Shown piece after piece: positions 21,268 through 31,175 of a stretch of DNA of 64,000 nucleotides. The stretch's first letter is position 1; each line of letters begins with the position of its first letter. Origin of the DNA: Siphonodentalium dalli. Its lineage: Eukaryota > Mollusca > Scaphopoda > Gadilida > Siphonodentaliidae. The stretch spans positions 8,388,036 to 8,452,035 of the forward strand of contig CP136069.1 in the NCBI GenBank assembly GCA_032622095.1. The letters are read 5' to 3'. Made by a program: the position numbers and the translations under genes. The notes under the pieces were generated by a model. It worked only from the letters and a program-made list of their open reading frames with translations. It was not told where the DNA came from and did not search any database.

Positions 21268-21390
21268 TCCATGAACTATAACACAGATCTCACATCGGTC
21301 ATTAAAGTGTTAATCTATGAACTATAACACAGATCTCACGTCGGTCATTAAAGTGTTAATCTATGAACTATAACCGATCTCACATTGGTC
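21268..21390 (+). repeat. About 53-bp tandem repeat, 3 copies, directly before exon 21404
   Basis: ctatgaactataacacagat, ctcacatcggtcattaaagt and gttaat repeat three times up to cacattggtcaattcttttc, so the branch-point region of this exon is itself a repeat unit. Confidence 0.75.
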
Positions 21391-21403
21391 AATTCTTTTC
21401 CAG

Positions 21404-21589
21404 TTACATCATTGGATCAGGATCATAGTCAGATAGCCACGTTGGACTTTAAGGAAGACGATGTTCTCCATATAACAAGGGAGGAAGCACGCCGGCGGTA
21501 CGGTCAGCTCCAAGAGCTGGCCACTCAACCGGGAGAGAGTCCTGTCGTCACGGTGATGCCTGCACCTCCAACTCAAATGCCACAACCCT
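21404..21589 (+). CDS. NCOA: p160 coactivator, fifth visible exon (phase 1 to phase 1)
   Basis: The acceptor is caattcttttccag|TTA and the donor is CAACCCT|gtatgt. With the carried A it reads ITSLDQDHSQIATLDFKEDD, then VLHITREEARRRYGQLQELA and TQPGESPVVTVMPAPPTQMPQP. This is the most charged segment of the visible protein: an acidic stretch followed by a basic helix (EEARRR), unlike the Ser/Pro/Gln background. I do not recognise a named domain. Phase and splice sites agree with the exons on both sides. The intron that follows (3.0 kb) holds a complete TTAA element and a 1.28-kb inverted-repeat element. Confidence 0.85.
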
Positions 21590-21655
21590 GTATGTATTAC
21601 CATGGATAATGTTATAAACATGGGCAAATTATATGCTGATAGTTAATTAATGGGG

Positions 21656-21884
21656 TTAACCCTTCCATGACTGGAGTTTCTTGAATTTGTTTGAAAACCA
21701 TGTGCCAATGCATTCTCTTATATATGCGAGTCTCCCAATACATTGGCCTAGCAATATTTACCTTGACCTTGTAAGCCAGTGCATTCTCTTATATATGGGA
21801 TCCTCTCTATCACATATATAAGAGAATGCACTGGCACAGGATCTTTAATGCTGCACCAGCACAGCTCCCATCATGAAAGGTTAA
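21656..21884. mobile_element. TTAA-flanked element, TGGAGC subtype (family IIc), first hairpin shortened
   Basis: TTAACCCTTCCATGACTGGA to gctcccatcatgaaaggttaa. The first hairpin has lost its right arm after gtctccca; the second is complete with AGTGCATT arms. Confidence 0.7.
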
Positions 21885-21889
21885 CTGAC

Positions 21890-23171
21890 TACCGTACTGA
21901 CCCGAGTTTAGGCCCAGGGGGCCTTTGTTCTATTTGAGCTCAAAAATCCAAGTGGGCTTAAACTCGGATATGGCCCTTTGCAAAAATGCAAACCAAAAAT
22001 CCTAAGAAATCGGGACAGTAAAACTAATGAAAGCCGATCTGACGCCGATTATTTGGGAATTTTTTCAATTAAATGTGAATATTAAAATATTATAATAACA
22101 CTTTAAGTCTTGTAGTTTTATTGGACAACATTCCCATGTTAAAATGACACTATTATGTAAGTACATGTAGTCTTGACTGACAGCCGTCTTGTTCCCAAAG
22201 TGTATGCTTGGAGTCAGGAATGCCCTGGTTATTATGTAAGCGACAATGTGGGTTATCTATAGTCTGACTATAGTTTATATCAATGTTCCGATTTAATCCG
22301 ATTAGGACTGATTTGGAAAACAATGAGCCCGGCGCTTTATTCGTCATCAATTGTCTACATACATGGCGACTAATTGCATGTTTAACAAAAGCCAGTGAGT
22401 GTAATTATTTAACAGCACTGACAAGGCAGTTGTATTTCTACTAAAACGGCATTCTGAACTCCTCGACCTGTGACCTCTGGGGGCAAACGGTGACGGAATC
22501 TGACGAGGTTTGCCGAATGCTAAAACGTATAAAAAACGTATACAAAAGCACGTGTTTGAATATTTTGGTTTCGAGTGAATAAAGTTGACGCAGTTTGGAA
22601 GACATTTTTGTTAATTGACAAGTTCCCCCTTCTGCTCCATTATGATACCAACTGTGTGTTTACATAACCAAGAGGCCAGTTCTTTGTGTTTGGCAACATG
22701 TAGGAACACATAGGTCTACGGTGTCAGTGAACACGAAAAATATGTTTTTGGAACTGTAGTTGGAACAGGTGCGCTTTGATTAAACTTAAAAGTATTGCAC
22801 GCTGTTAGCAAGTGGGTTCTATTGTATTTTATGTCTGTTAAACGTTTGGTTTCCCCAGGGAAGTATAATTGAATAAAGAAATGTGAATTTAAGATTCACT
22901 TTATTTTATTTCATTTAATATTATCACTTACCTACGAATTATAACTTTCCATTTTTTGTGGCATTCTCGCCGTCACCGATCGTTTGTGAATATACTTCTT
23001 GGAATTATTTATTTGGGGAGTATCATTAACAAATACTTACTTACCACTGCTGAAATTGAACAAAATTTGGGGTGGGCTTAAACACGAATATACCCCTGTG
23101 CATGGAATTTGGCCAAAATATATGGGTGGGCTCAAACACGGGCATGGGCTTTAAACCGGGTCAGTACGGTA
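21890..23171. mobile_element. 1.28-kb inverted-repeat element, TACCGTACTGACCCG ends
   Basis: The left end TACCGTACTGACCCG and right end CGGGTCAGTACGGTA are exact inverses. Internal inverted words (gtgggcttaaactcgga and gtgggcttaaacacgaa, tgggctcaaacacgg) show degenerate subterminal repeats. About 900 bp of unique interior has no ORF of note. TA-containing ends would fit a Tc1/mariner-like non-autonomous element, but the superfamily is uncertain. Confidence 0.65.
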
Positions 23172-23812
23172 ATTGTGAATGGGAATTTCCATGCAAATCT
23201 CCAGATCACACATTATTTATGCTATAAATATGTTAGTGTGTGTCTATGTGTGTAACACCTATTTTTTTAATTTCAGTTTTACATCCTACTGTGGGTATAA
23301 ATTTCTACTGTTGGTGTAAATTTTCAAACATCATTTCTTGGGTTAAGCGTTTATACCCATAGTAGAACTACATCGTAGTTGAGACAATATAGTTCTTCTG
23401 TAACATTGTTTTAAAATTAAAAGTTATGATATCAATTAAATATGAGGAAAATTGCCCACAATTCATTCAAACGTTGCTTGCTATTTTTATATTAACTAGG
23501 AAACATGACGTAAAAGTTGCATCACTATGCATGTCACACATTTCTTATATCGTTGTGTTTCAGTCACTGGGTGAGAATATACATTAAAAGTAAACAGTAG
23601 AGTAGTTGAGTTCGAGGAACAAATCGAAAATAATTATGGCATAAATAAAATACACCCATAGTAGCCAAGAGGACCAAATTTCACCACTCGCCAAATGGCT
23701 CGTGGTGAACACCACAATTCCACTCGTGGTGAAAACTTGGTACTCTCGGCTAATGGGGGTGTATTCTATATATATGAAGCATTTCATCAGGGATTGTAAG
23801 TTATGTGTATCA
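23172..23812. other. Intronic sequence, mostly featureless
   Basis: AT-rich. It contains an inverted pair, gtgggtataaatttctact at about 23291 and gtttatacccatagtagaa at about 23349, and a 67-codon ORF on the minus strand with no domain. No splice or RNA-gene signal seen. Confidence 0.4.
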
Positions 23813-24057
23813 TAACCCTTTTAGTGCCAGGGGCCGATCTCATCGGCCCTAAACCTACAAAATAAGTCTGTTAAAGAATATAAGAATAAATTATTAAAAT
23901 TGTAAAAAAAATGTAAAAAAATAAAAAATTGTTAGGCCAATGCATTCTCTTATATATGCGAGGCGACCTATGGTCGACTCGCATATACAAGAGAATGCAT
24001 TGGCACAGGGTATATGTGTTGATAATACAAAAATCGACCTGACACTCAAAGGGTTAA
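23813..24057. mobile_element. TTAA-type element, GTGCCA subtype (family IIa), internally deleted
   Basis: ataacccttttagtgccagg to tgacactcaaagggttaa; the GGCCGATCTCATCGGCCC word and one full AATGCATTCTCTTATA hairpin are kept, with the segment between shortened. Confidence 0.65.
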
Positions 24058-24403
24058 ACAGTCATAACATTTAACTGGCGGGTAGTTGAATTTTATATTC
24101 TCTTCTTTATCACATCTCCTGACTTAATTTAAAAATAAATATAAAATTCAAAAATATTAAAATAATTAATTAAACATTTTCCAACACCTATCTTCTATGG
24201 CATTAGTTTTCCAATGAACCAATTTTCTCACTTTTAAAAATTTAAGCTGGAATTGCTTCTACAATAAAATTTACTCTCTGAAATGTATCACATTTTTTTT
24301 TAACAATTTTTTAGTGAGTTAAAACTAATATCAAATTTATTCTTACACAAAAAATGTTTTTGTAATTGAAGGTCTAGAAATCAGAACACATCTTTGAAAT
24401 TCA

Positions 24404-24564
24404 TTAAGCCTTTGATGACTGGAGCTTCCTGAATTTTTGCGAAAACCCTTTGCCAATGCATTCTCTTATATCATTGAGTCGCCTATAGATCGCCTTGCAT
24501 ATATAATAGAATGCATTGTCCTAACAATATTTACCTCCACCATTGTGGCTCCCATCATGAAATT
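24404..24564. mobile_element. TTAA-type element, TGGAGC subtype (family IIc), truncated, 28 bp before exon 24592
   Basis: TTAAGCCTTTGATGACTGGA, one hairpin, then a jump to gtggctcccatcatgaaatt. The second hairpin is deleted. Confidence 0.6.
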
Positions 24565-24591
24565 CATTAATAAAAAAAATAATTTTTTCAG

Positions 24592-24794
24592 CAAATCCTG
24601 GTTCAGAACTGAAGGCCACAAACCTGTTTAGAAATCAGCTAATGAGTACTAACAGGAAGGCGGACGGGTCACAAAACGGCCAAAATCTTAACAACTCAGC
24701 GTTATCGCAGCAGCTACAGGGCACGTCATCGTCAAAGTCCATGAGCATAGGCAAGGAGATGCCCAGTGTTAATGTTATACAGAAAGAACCCAGA
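24592..24794 (+). CDS. NCOA: p160 coactivator, sixth visible exon (phase 1 to phase 0)
   Basis: The acceptor is aattttttcag|CAA and the donor is CCCAGA|gtaagt. It reads SNPGSELKATNLFRNQLMST, then NRKADGSQNGQNLNNSALSQQ, SSSKSMSIGKEMPSVNVIQKEPR. ELKATNLFRNQL resembles the block near the C-terminus of vertebrate SRC proteins that contains NLFPNQL or GLYCNQL, the strongest family signal outside the last exon. A TTAA-type element remnant ends only about 28 bp upstream of the acceptor, so the polypyrimidine tract lies right against it. Confidence 0.88.
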
Positions 24795-24959
24795 GTAAGT
24801 CATATATACAAGTTTCTTAGTAAGGGAAGTACATGGTCACTTGTGGCTCAGTTGCTAATTTCTATAGACTACTGATTGATTTGATTGATTTTTTATTTGT
24901 AACATTAATGATATATAACAACAATTATATGATAAATAATGTACAGGAACAGCATGATC

Positions 24960-25035
24960 ATACCTCTTAAGTTTTGAAAATGACAATCGGGCAGATAAAA
25001 TGACAATCAGGCAGATAAAATGACAATCAGGCAGA
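24960..25035 (+). repeat. 22-bp tandem repeat, 3 copies
   Basis: aaaatgacaatcgggcagat repeated three times (c[g/a]ggcag variant) in the intron after exon 24592. Confidence 0.8.
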
Positions 25036-25509
25036 TTTTTGTTGCAGGTATACGTCTCATGTTGACTTGCCAAGAAAAAAGTTAGAAAAAAACCCTTAAA
25101 AATTTATTATTTATTATTATTCACACATTAGACATATATATTGAGCTCATGTGCTTTGCACAATCATGTTTAATACGTATATATATATACAAATTTTAAA
25201 ACTTTTTTGTCATAACATCTTATGGCTATCCGGGAGAATCAATCCGGTCGTCTTCCTGCTGCCCCCTATAACTAGATAGTGCACCAATTTGTTTTATATT
25301 GTCTATTTTGGACAAGGCCAGTAGCTTTGTGTTGCTGAACAGTTTTACTAGAATCAGAAGTCAACAGGGACGCCGGAAGCACCAAAGGGCATGCCCCCAC
25401 ATGCCCCCCCCCCCTTCTCCAGCATCCCTGGAAGTCGACACATTTTCACAGATTATAAAATTATTAAACAGATTGTTTGTATCAATTTAATTGGCCCCCA
25501 AATATCTCA

Positions 25510-25675
25510 CCAACTTCAACTGGGGAACTTCAATCTGATCCTAGGTCTCCCATAGCAGATGAGGCCTAAGCATAATGAGATCCACAGAAGTTGAATTTGG
25601 TGATGCTAGCCCTCTCTGGGGGATAACGTCACTTAATTCACCCTCTGGGGACCTCATTCTGAAAATGTAAGTCAC
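25510..25675. mobile_element. GAATGAGGTCCCC family (IV), right part, 55 bp before exon 25731
   Basis: aacttcaactggggaacttc and gatcctaggtctcccatagc belong to the family body, followed by one degenerate hairpin ending caccctctggggacctcatt. Confidence 0.6.
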
Positions 25676-25730
25676 TAAATTTAATTTCATCTTAGACATC
25701 CATCTCATTCTCCTCCGTCTTTCCTTGCAG

Positions 25731-25799
25731 CAACCCGTGGAAGACCTGAAGCCTGCCGACCAGAAGAACAGCCTTCTCCAGCAGCTCCTATCAGAATGA
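25731..25799 (+). CDS. NCOA: p160 coactivator, terminal coding exon with C-terminal LLQQLLSE
   Basis: The acceptor is cgtctttccttgcag|CAA. The exon encodes QPVEDLKPADQKNSLLQQLL then SE and stop TGA (25797-25799), 22 residues. The ending LLQQLLSE contains an LxxLL-type nuclear receptor box and matches the extreme C-terminus of SRC-1a (LLQQLLTE), where this motif binds liganded receptors. In vertebrates it is isoform-specific; here it is on the exon that closes the frame seen. Whether another isoform bypasses it cannot be judged from DNA alone. A GAATGAGGTCCCC family fragment lies about 55 bp upstream of the acceptor. Confidence 0.92.
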   Translation, partial: QPVEDLKPADQKNSLLQQLLSE

Positions 25800-26580
25800 C
25801 GGTGATGTCTCTAGGGTTCTAATTTGTATCATTTTCATGTTAATTTGAATCATTAATTTACAGGAAATCATCAGTATTCTCCATTAATCTACTCTAATTC
25901 TCTTCTAGTCTCTTTGAAAAGCCGACGGAAATCCTATATCGGAATTACATCTCTAGAACTTTCTATTAAAATTAGGTTCTGTTTTGAAGGGATTCCCTCA
26001 ATATCATTGGAGAAATGGCACAGACTGCACATGATTTCATTGGTTTATGGCATAGCAGATCACTTCAGAGGTCAGACATCAATGACCCATTGACAATTTT
26101 CCCATGCTTTGTCAAACTCAACTGTTGTTGGAAACACTGAATACAGACGCGATATCCATAATTCATTTTACTCATCGCAATATAGGAGACATCATCTGCG
26201 AGTTTTTTATCAGTCAACGATATTCAGACTGATTATTCTTTCGCATCTCGTTGTATTTATTACTATTTCTAAATACTACGATTCTCACAAATATTTACTA
26301 CGCCAGGAATGCACTCCATATTTAGAAATGGTTTATTACGTCATGTTGGGAATGCTGCGTCGTCATAGAAACAAATATTATGAACACTTCTCGAGATCTA
26401 ATTCCGATATGGGATTTTATATTATGAACACTTCTCAAGATCTAATTCCGTTAAGGGATTTTTTGTCGACTTTTCAAAGAGACTGCTTCTCTTCTTGTTT
26501 CTCTCTCTCTCTATATTTCTATTTTTGAGGATATTCATTCTCTCTACAATTGAAGTAAATAAAACCTTGGAATTTATTAG
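25800..26580 (+). other. Probable 3'UTR of the coactivator gene
   Basis: This sequence directly follows the stop and is free of the foldback families that fill the introns. It ends near a canonical AATAAA at 26558-26563; an alternative ATTAAA is at 25965-25970. A 139-codon ORF at 26109-26528 has no recognisable domain and is probably fortuitous. A short stretch at about 25912-25932 (tctctttgaaaagccgacg) recurs at about 44380 in a dispersed repeat. Transcript end positions are inferred. Confidence 0.5.
26558..26563 (+). promoter_or_regulatory. Candidate polyadenylation signal AATAAA
   Basis: Canonical AATAAA about 760 bp after the coactivator stop codon, followed by T-rich then G-rich sequence (gaagggtgggct) within 40 bp. 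It is the best candidate for the transcript end; ATTAAA at 25965 is a weaker earlier option. Confidence 0.45.
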
Positions 26581-26599
26581 AAGGGTGGGCTACTATGAG

Positions 26600-27295
26600 A
26601 GGCCGAATTCACATTTACCGGTATTTACAAATTACATTTAATCTTAAAAGCATTTGAACATATATAATTTACAATTGAATGCATTGAAGTCAGATAGTTT
26701 TTCCAGATGGCAATGCGATTAGCCAATTTATTTGTTAACAGCGTCAAAAATATTGAGTTTTTTGTCTCAGATTCACGTCAGAAAACTACTAATCAATGAG
26801 TATTTAGTATACGAAGTTGAGTTTGGCCTCCCATAGGCTACTAGTTTACTAAGTATCTTTCAGGTTTTATTATTAATTGTACTAATTATAATCTGTCCTT
26901 TATTTGGGTTTTACCCCATATACGGGGCAATTGGGATTTTTTTACACTGGATTATTCAAAGAATTATTTGTGTATCCAGGTTATATTTCTTGTCAAAATC
27001 CTTTATATCTGAATATCGAATTGAATTGAATTGAGAAAGCAATATTTTGTTCGACTTTATGGGGATTAACATACGGGATGTTTTGCGTTCCTTTCTTGAG
27101 ATCCTTTGTCTCACATTCTTGTATTACTTTAGGCATATTAGTCAAGTTAGCCAGGTCTGGCACATCATGAATCCATCTGTTATAGCAACATTCAACTATT
27201 AAAGGTAAAATATAACGGGGCCAAATTTTTTTTATTTTTTTTTTTTTTATAATAAAATGATTGGATCTCGTGTAAAGCTTTGTTGATACATGTAA
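26600..27295. other. Sequence downstream of the coactivator gene, no recognised feature
   Basis: AT-rich and apparently single-copy, including a T-rich run at about 27228-27250. No ORF above background. Confidence 0.4.
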
Positions 27296-27399
27296 GAGCT
27301 CTTTCCATCAATGTATCACATTATTATAATCAATAAATTGAAAAATGATCAAGGAAATATGGGTTGATACAAAAATCAGACTTGGCACTGAAAGGGTTT
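27296..27399. mobile_element. TTAA-type element, GTGCCA subtype (family IIa), right half only
   Basis: gagctctttccatcaatgta, tcacattattataatcaata and gggttgatacaaaaatcag, ending ttggcactgaaagggtttt. It corresponds to the right arm of the foldback at 1243-1474. Confidence 0.6.
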
Positions 27400-27478
27400 T
27401 AATGAAGAACATAAGCCGGCTTCAGATGAAATCAAGTCTGCAGCATGTTCTGAGTTTTTCATAGCATGAATTAATATA

Positions 27479-27818
27479 ACTATAATACATGTAGTTGAAT
27501 ATCACTATAATACATGTAGTTGAATATCACTATAATACATGTAGTTGAATATCACTATAATACATGTAGTTGAATATCACTATAATACATGTAGTTGAAT
27601 ATCACTATAATACATGTAGTTGAATATCACTATAATACATGTAGTTGAATATCACTATAATACATGTAGTTGAATATCACTATAATACATGTAGTTGAAT
27701 ATCACTATAATACATGTAGTTGAATATCACTATAATACATGTAGTTGAATATCACTATAATACATGTAGTTGAATATCACTGTAATACATGTAGTTGAAT
27801 ATAACTATAATACATGTT
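27479..27818 (+). repeat. 25-bp minisatellite, about 13.5 near-identical copies
   Basis: The unit actataatacatgtagttga plus atatc repeats with almost no substitutions except in the last two copies (ctgtaat, ataactat). It contains the palindrome TACATGTA. Confidence 0.95.
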
Positions 27819-28109
27819 GTTGTTGAATTTGTGATGCGCCAGCTCTGGTCATTGTCATTTTGCCCCTGAATTCATGTGTTAACCAAAAATGAGTGCCTAT
27901 TTTTGTCGCCCAGGGATTTTTTAAATGTTTCAGGAATAATTGTTCTGCTCATAATTAATTAATTAACTAATTAATTAATGTTAGAGGTCCAACAAGCTCA
28001 TTCTGATTTTAAAAAAAAATTTCTATTTTTGTAATTTGAATTATTATGTCAGAATGAGATAAAGAGTGACTCAAGATTACGAGGTGTGTTCAGCGAGAAG
28101 AAACTGTGT

Positions 28110-28196
28110 GTGAAGGTCATACGAATATAATGGATGACGTGAAGGTCATACAAATATAATGGATGACGTGAAGGTCATACGAATATAATGGATGAC
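28110..28196 (+). repeat. 29-bp tandem repeat, 3 copies
   Basis: gtgaaggtcatacgaatata plus atggatgac, one copy with acaaat for acgaat. Confidence 0.85.
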
Positions 28197-28628
28197 TCAT
28201 GGAAGGCCTATTTTTTATAATAACTTAATTTTGTGGATTTTATTTTCTGAAATTTGGCTTGGTCGATTAAAAAAAACGAAACAATATATAATTTTGCCTC
28301 TGCCACACAGTGGCGATGGGGTGGAATTAAATATAATTGTGGTCACTGAAGGAATTATGTTTATTCTATGACATCAATACATATTCCCATTGACTCTGAT
28401 CAGACTTCCATGGTTGGTTCATACTGACGTACCTTAGTTGTATTTAAATTCACGCTGTACTATTTTCGCACACACAGTGATGCACAAATTTAAATCTAAT
28501 TGAAAAATAATATGACTCACTCATAAGTTTAGTGAACAAGCAGGAAAATTAAAGGTGTTTGTGTATTAATCAATATACATGTAAATGACTAAGTGACATT
28601 TTTGAAGTCGGCAAACTATATATATATA

Positions 28629-28843
28629 TACAATAATGCCCTAAATAATTGACCCCTGAACCACAGCAGAATTGTGGTAATTTTTCAGGATTTAGTCGGA
28701 AATATGACTTGTTTGCATTCATCGGAAAGCTCTCAGTGAGAGTTTTCCGATGAATGGCAACAAGCCATATTTATGACTAAATCCTGAAATATTACCCATA
28801 GTTCTGCTGTGGTTAAGGAGTCGATTATTTAGGGCATTACTCT
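28629..28843. mobile_element. Family I palindromic MITE, full length, diverged
   Basis: TACAATAATGCCCTAAATAA to TTATTTAGGGCATTACT; several arm mismatches (gtttgcattc, agttttccg, tttatgact), so older than most copies. Confidence 0.7.
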
Positions 28844-29290
28844 AGTTGATGACACTTTACTTAGTTTGAATTAATGTCTTGTGATGCCCATTTTAAACTA
28901 TTGAAATACTTTTTATTATTATTGGAGTATTGTTATCTAAGTGTAGTAGATCTCGGACTTATCTTCGCAACTAAATAATTAGCAGTTACATTGTATCCTC
29001 TGGGTGTTGTATTTTTATATCATTCAAAGTGCGTGAATTTAAAACTGAGCGAAAAATAGTACTGCACGAATTTAGATATGAGAAAGGTGGTATTTTTTTA
29101 AAGTGTATTTCCAAATCCAACCAGAATCTCTGACCAAGTTCTTAAAAAAAGGCCTTACTCTTGAAAGAGTTGAAACTGGGGTTATAAGCAGAATGTTGTC
29201 ATGACGTTACTCAAGAGTTACACTTAGCATACATACATACGCTGGATGATCAGTCATGATTTGTTTTTTAATTTGTGATCTGTAGTAGAC

Positions 29291-29569
29291 AAGGCTCAAA
29301 ATAAGTGGCCGGTCAAGGTCATTGTCCGATGAAAAATAGCTTATGTCCAGTGCACTTCTGTATCTGTCGGACATTTTGTCCAATGGAAATTTTTAAACAA
29401 TCTGTATCTGTTTGGGTACATCCAAGGAGCCATTACTGGCCAAATCGGACATTGAAAGTAAAAAATAATTCTTTTTTAATTTCAGAGTGAATATAATTAT
29501 TTCGTGAATTGCATATGTATTTATTAATCGACGTAAAGTAAAAATAAAATTATTTTGAGCCTTGGTAGT
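29291..29569. mobile_element. Dispersed element with CAAGGCTCAAAATAA ends
   Basis: The left end caaggctcaaaataa and right end ttattttgagccttg are inverted. The body (attgtccgatgaaaaatagc, cacttctgtatctgtcggac, attttgtccaatgg) recurs in inverse orientation at 53031-53460. A 61-codon ORF inside has no recognised domain. Confidence 0.6.
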
Positions 29570-29739
29570 AGACTATTTAAAGAAGTATTCAGGTTCCAAA
29601 CCTCCACCCAATTTTTATTTTATTTTACTAAAAAAATGTTGGAAACCAAACGTGACTACAATCTACACTTATAAATACAAAAGAAAGTCTTTTTGTTATT
29701 GATAACTTCATAAATAAATTATTGCTGTCCTGATTATTT

Positions 29740-30199
29740 GTGACCCGCCATATCAAATCCAGTCGGAAGTCGGGATTTTTTTTACCCTGTGCCAATGCAT
29801 TCTCTTATATATGCGAGTCGACCATAGGTCGCCTCATATATATATAAGAGGATGCATTGGCCTAACAAATTTTTACAATTTTAATAATTTGTTCTTGTAT
29901 TCTTTAACAATTTTATAATTTCACCCATACAGAGACCCAGACAAACATGAGCAGACGACACTCTTCTAGGTGCTTCTATATATGCGTGGGGCTCCCTGCA
30001 GAGAATGGATGTTTTTTTAATTTTATGTCCTAAAAATTGTAAGAAACATTTATTTAAAATACATGATAAAATATTGTTAGGCCAATGCATTCTCTTATAT
30101 ATGCGAGGCGACCTATGGTCGACTCGCATATATAAGAGAATGCATTGGCACAGGGTAAAAAAATCCCGACTTACGACTGGATTTGATATGGCGGGTCAC
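29740..30199. mobile_element. Foldback element, GTGACCCGCC subtype (family IId), complete
   Basis: GTGACCCGCCATATCAAATC and the inverse gatttgatatggcgggtcac bound the element, with subterminal CGGAAGTCGGGATTTTTTT. Inside are two AATGCATTCTCTTATA hairpins and, between them, a GGAGCC-type hairpin (29930-30001). It shares its core with the TTAA families although its termini differ. Confidence 0.7.
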
Positions 30200-30522
30200 A
30201 TTTGTGCAGACTAAATTTTTGTTGTTATATTAGCCTGATTTTGTACAAATCACAATTGTACTGCTATTGTTGTTGCTGACTGTACTTGTAGATGCATCTA
30301 CTTTTGTTCATAACTGTATATTTAGTGCCACATAATTATACTAATGCCATCTGTATATATCACGCTATCGGTGTATACAGTTTCGTTATGGTTTATTTCG
30401 TATCAGGATTTTTGTTGATTTTGTTATGCAGTACTTTTGTCATTGAGACTGTCAACTGTTACTAAAAATAGACATATTCCTAGTTATGGGGGTAAATAAA
30501 CTCAGGTCGTGGTTTATCCTTC

Positions 30523-30848
30523 GGGCCTGAGAATGAGGTCCCCAGAGGGTGAATTTAGTGACGCTACCCACACATAGCAGGCTAGAATCACTAAGTTCAC
30601 CCTCTGGGGACCTCATTTTACTTAGGCCTCATCTTCTCAGGAAATTATCTTTATTATTAAACTAACAAGTTTTTAAGTTTCTGTAGAAACTTCTTCACAA
30701 ATATAATTTTTTTACTTTAATCTGAGTCTAGTTCTCCCATAGTAGATGAGGCCAGATGGTGAATTTGGTGATGCTAGCCCACTGTGCGGTGTTGCGTCAC
30801 TAAAATCACCCTCTGGATACCTCATTCTGCAAATGTCAGACACACAAT
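30523..30848. mobile_element. GAATGAGGTCCCC family (IV), two hairpins, outer ends eroded
   Basis: First hairpin gaatgaggtccccagagggt to caccctctggggacctcatt, a short body, then a second hairpin ending attctgcaaatgtcagacac. Confidence 0.65.
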
Positions 30849-30922
30849 TCCCAGAGCTTGTCATTAAAGATGGTCTGTCTGTTCCTAAACACGTTTTATA
30901 TAGATTCCGGGTATAAAATAAC

Positions 30923-31175
30923 CAAGCCTTGAAATAGGGTGTCTGTCATTTGCAGAATGAGGTCCCCAGAGGGTGAATTTAGTGATGCTACCCTGCATAG
31001 CAGGCTAGCATCACCAAATTCACCCTCTGGGGACCTCATTCTGCCCTAGGTGTAAGCAGAATGAGGTCCTCAGAGGGTGAATTTGGTGATGCTAGCCTGC
31101 TATGCGGGGTAGCATCACTAAATTCACCCTCTGTGGACCTCATTCTGCAAATGACACACACTATTTCAAGGCTTG
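30923..31175. mobile_element. GAATGAGGTCCCC family (IV), compact complete form
   Basis: CAAGCCTTGAAATAGGGTGT at the left and tatttcaaggcttg at the right. The two hairpins are separated by only about 20 bp (ccctaggtgtaagcag), the same compact form as 52465-52718. It lies 75 bp from the previous family IV element. Confidence 0.75.

Larger units (their letters stand above)
3807..26580 (+). other. NCOA: Gene span: 3' part of a p160/SRC nuclear receptor coactivator gene (7 terminal exons plus 3'UTR)
   Basis: Seven exons join without a frame break: 3807-4031, 5805-6024, 18164-18479, 20018-20256, 21404-21589, 24592-24794 and 25731-25799. Together they are 1458 nt, giving 485 codons plus TGA. The product is rich in Pro, Gln, Ser, Met and Gly, as expected for the C-terminal activation region of p160 coactivators, and ends in LLQQLLSE, matching the SRC-1a C-terminal LxxLL-type motif. 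p160 proteins bridge ligand-bound nuclear receptors to CBP/p300 and arginine methyltransferases in the nucleus. The bHLH-PAS domains and central LxxLL boxes would be encoded upstream of the window. Introns are 1773, 12139, 1538, 1147, 3002 and 936 bp, nearly all repeat-derived. The family call is from recognition of the C-terminal motifs. Whether it is closer to NCOA1, 2 or 3 cannot be said; invertebrates usually have one gene. Confidence 0.85.

Noticed and set aside
26109-26528. 139-codon + strand ORF after the coactivator stop
   Set aside because: It lies in the probable 3'UTR, has no recognisable domain and no splice link; AT-rich codon content looks non-coding.
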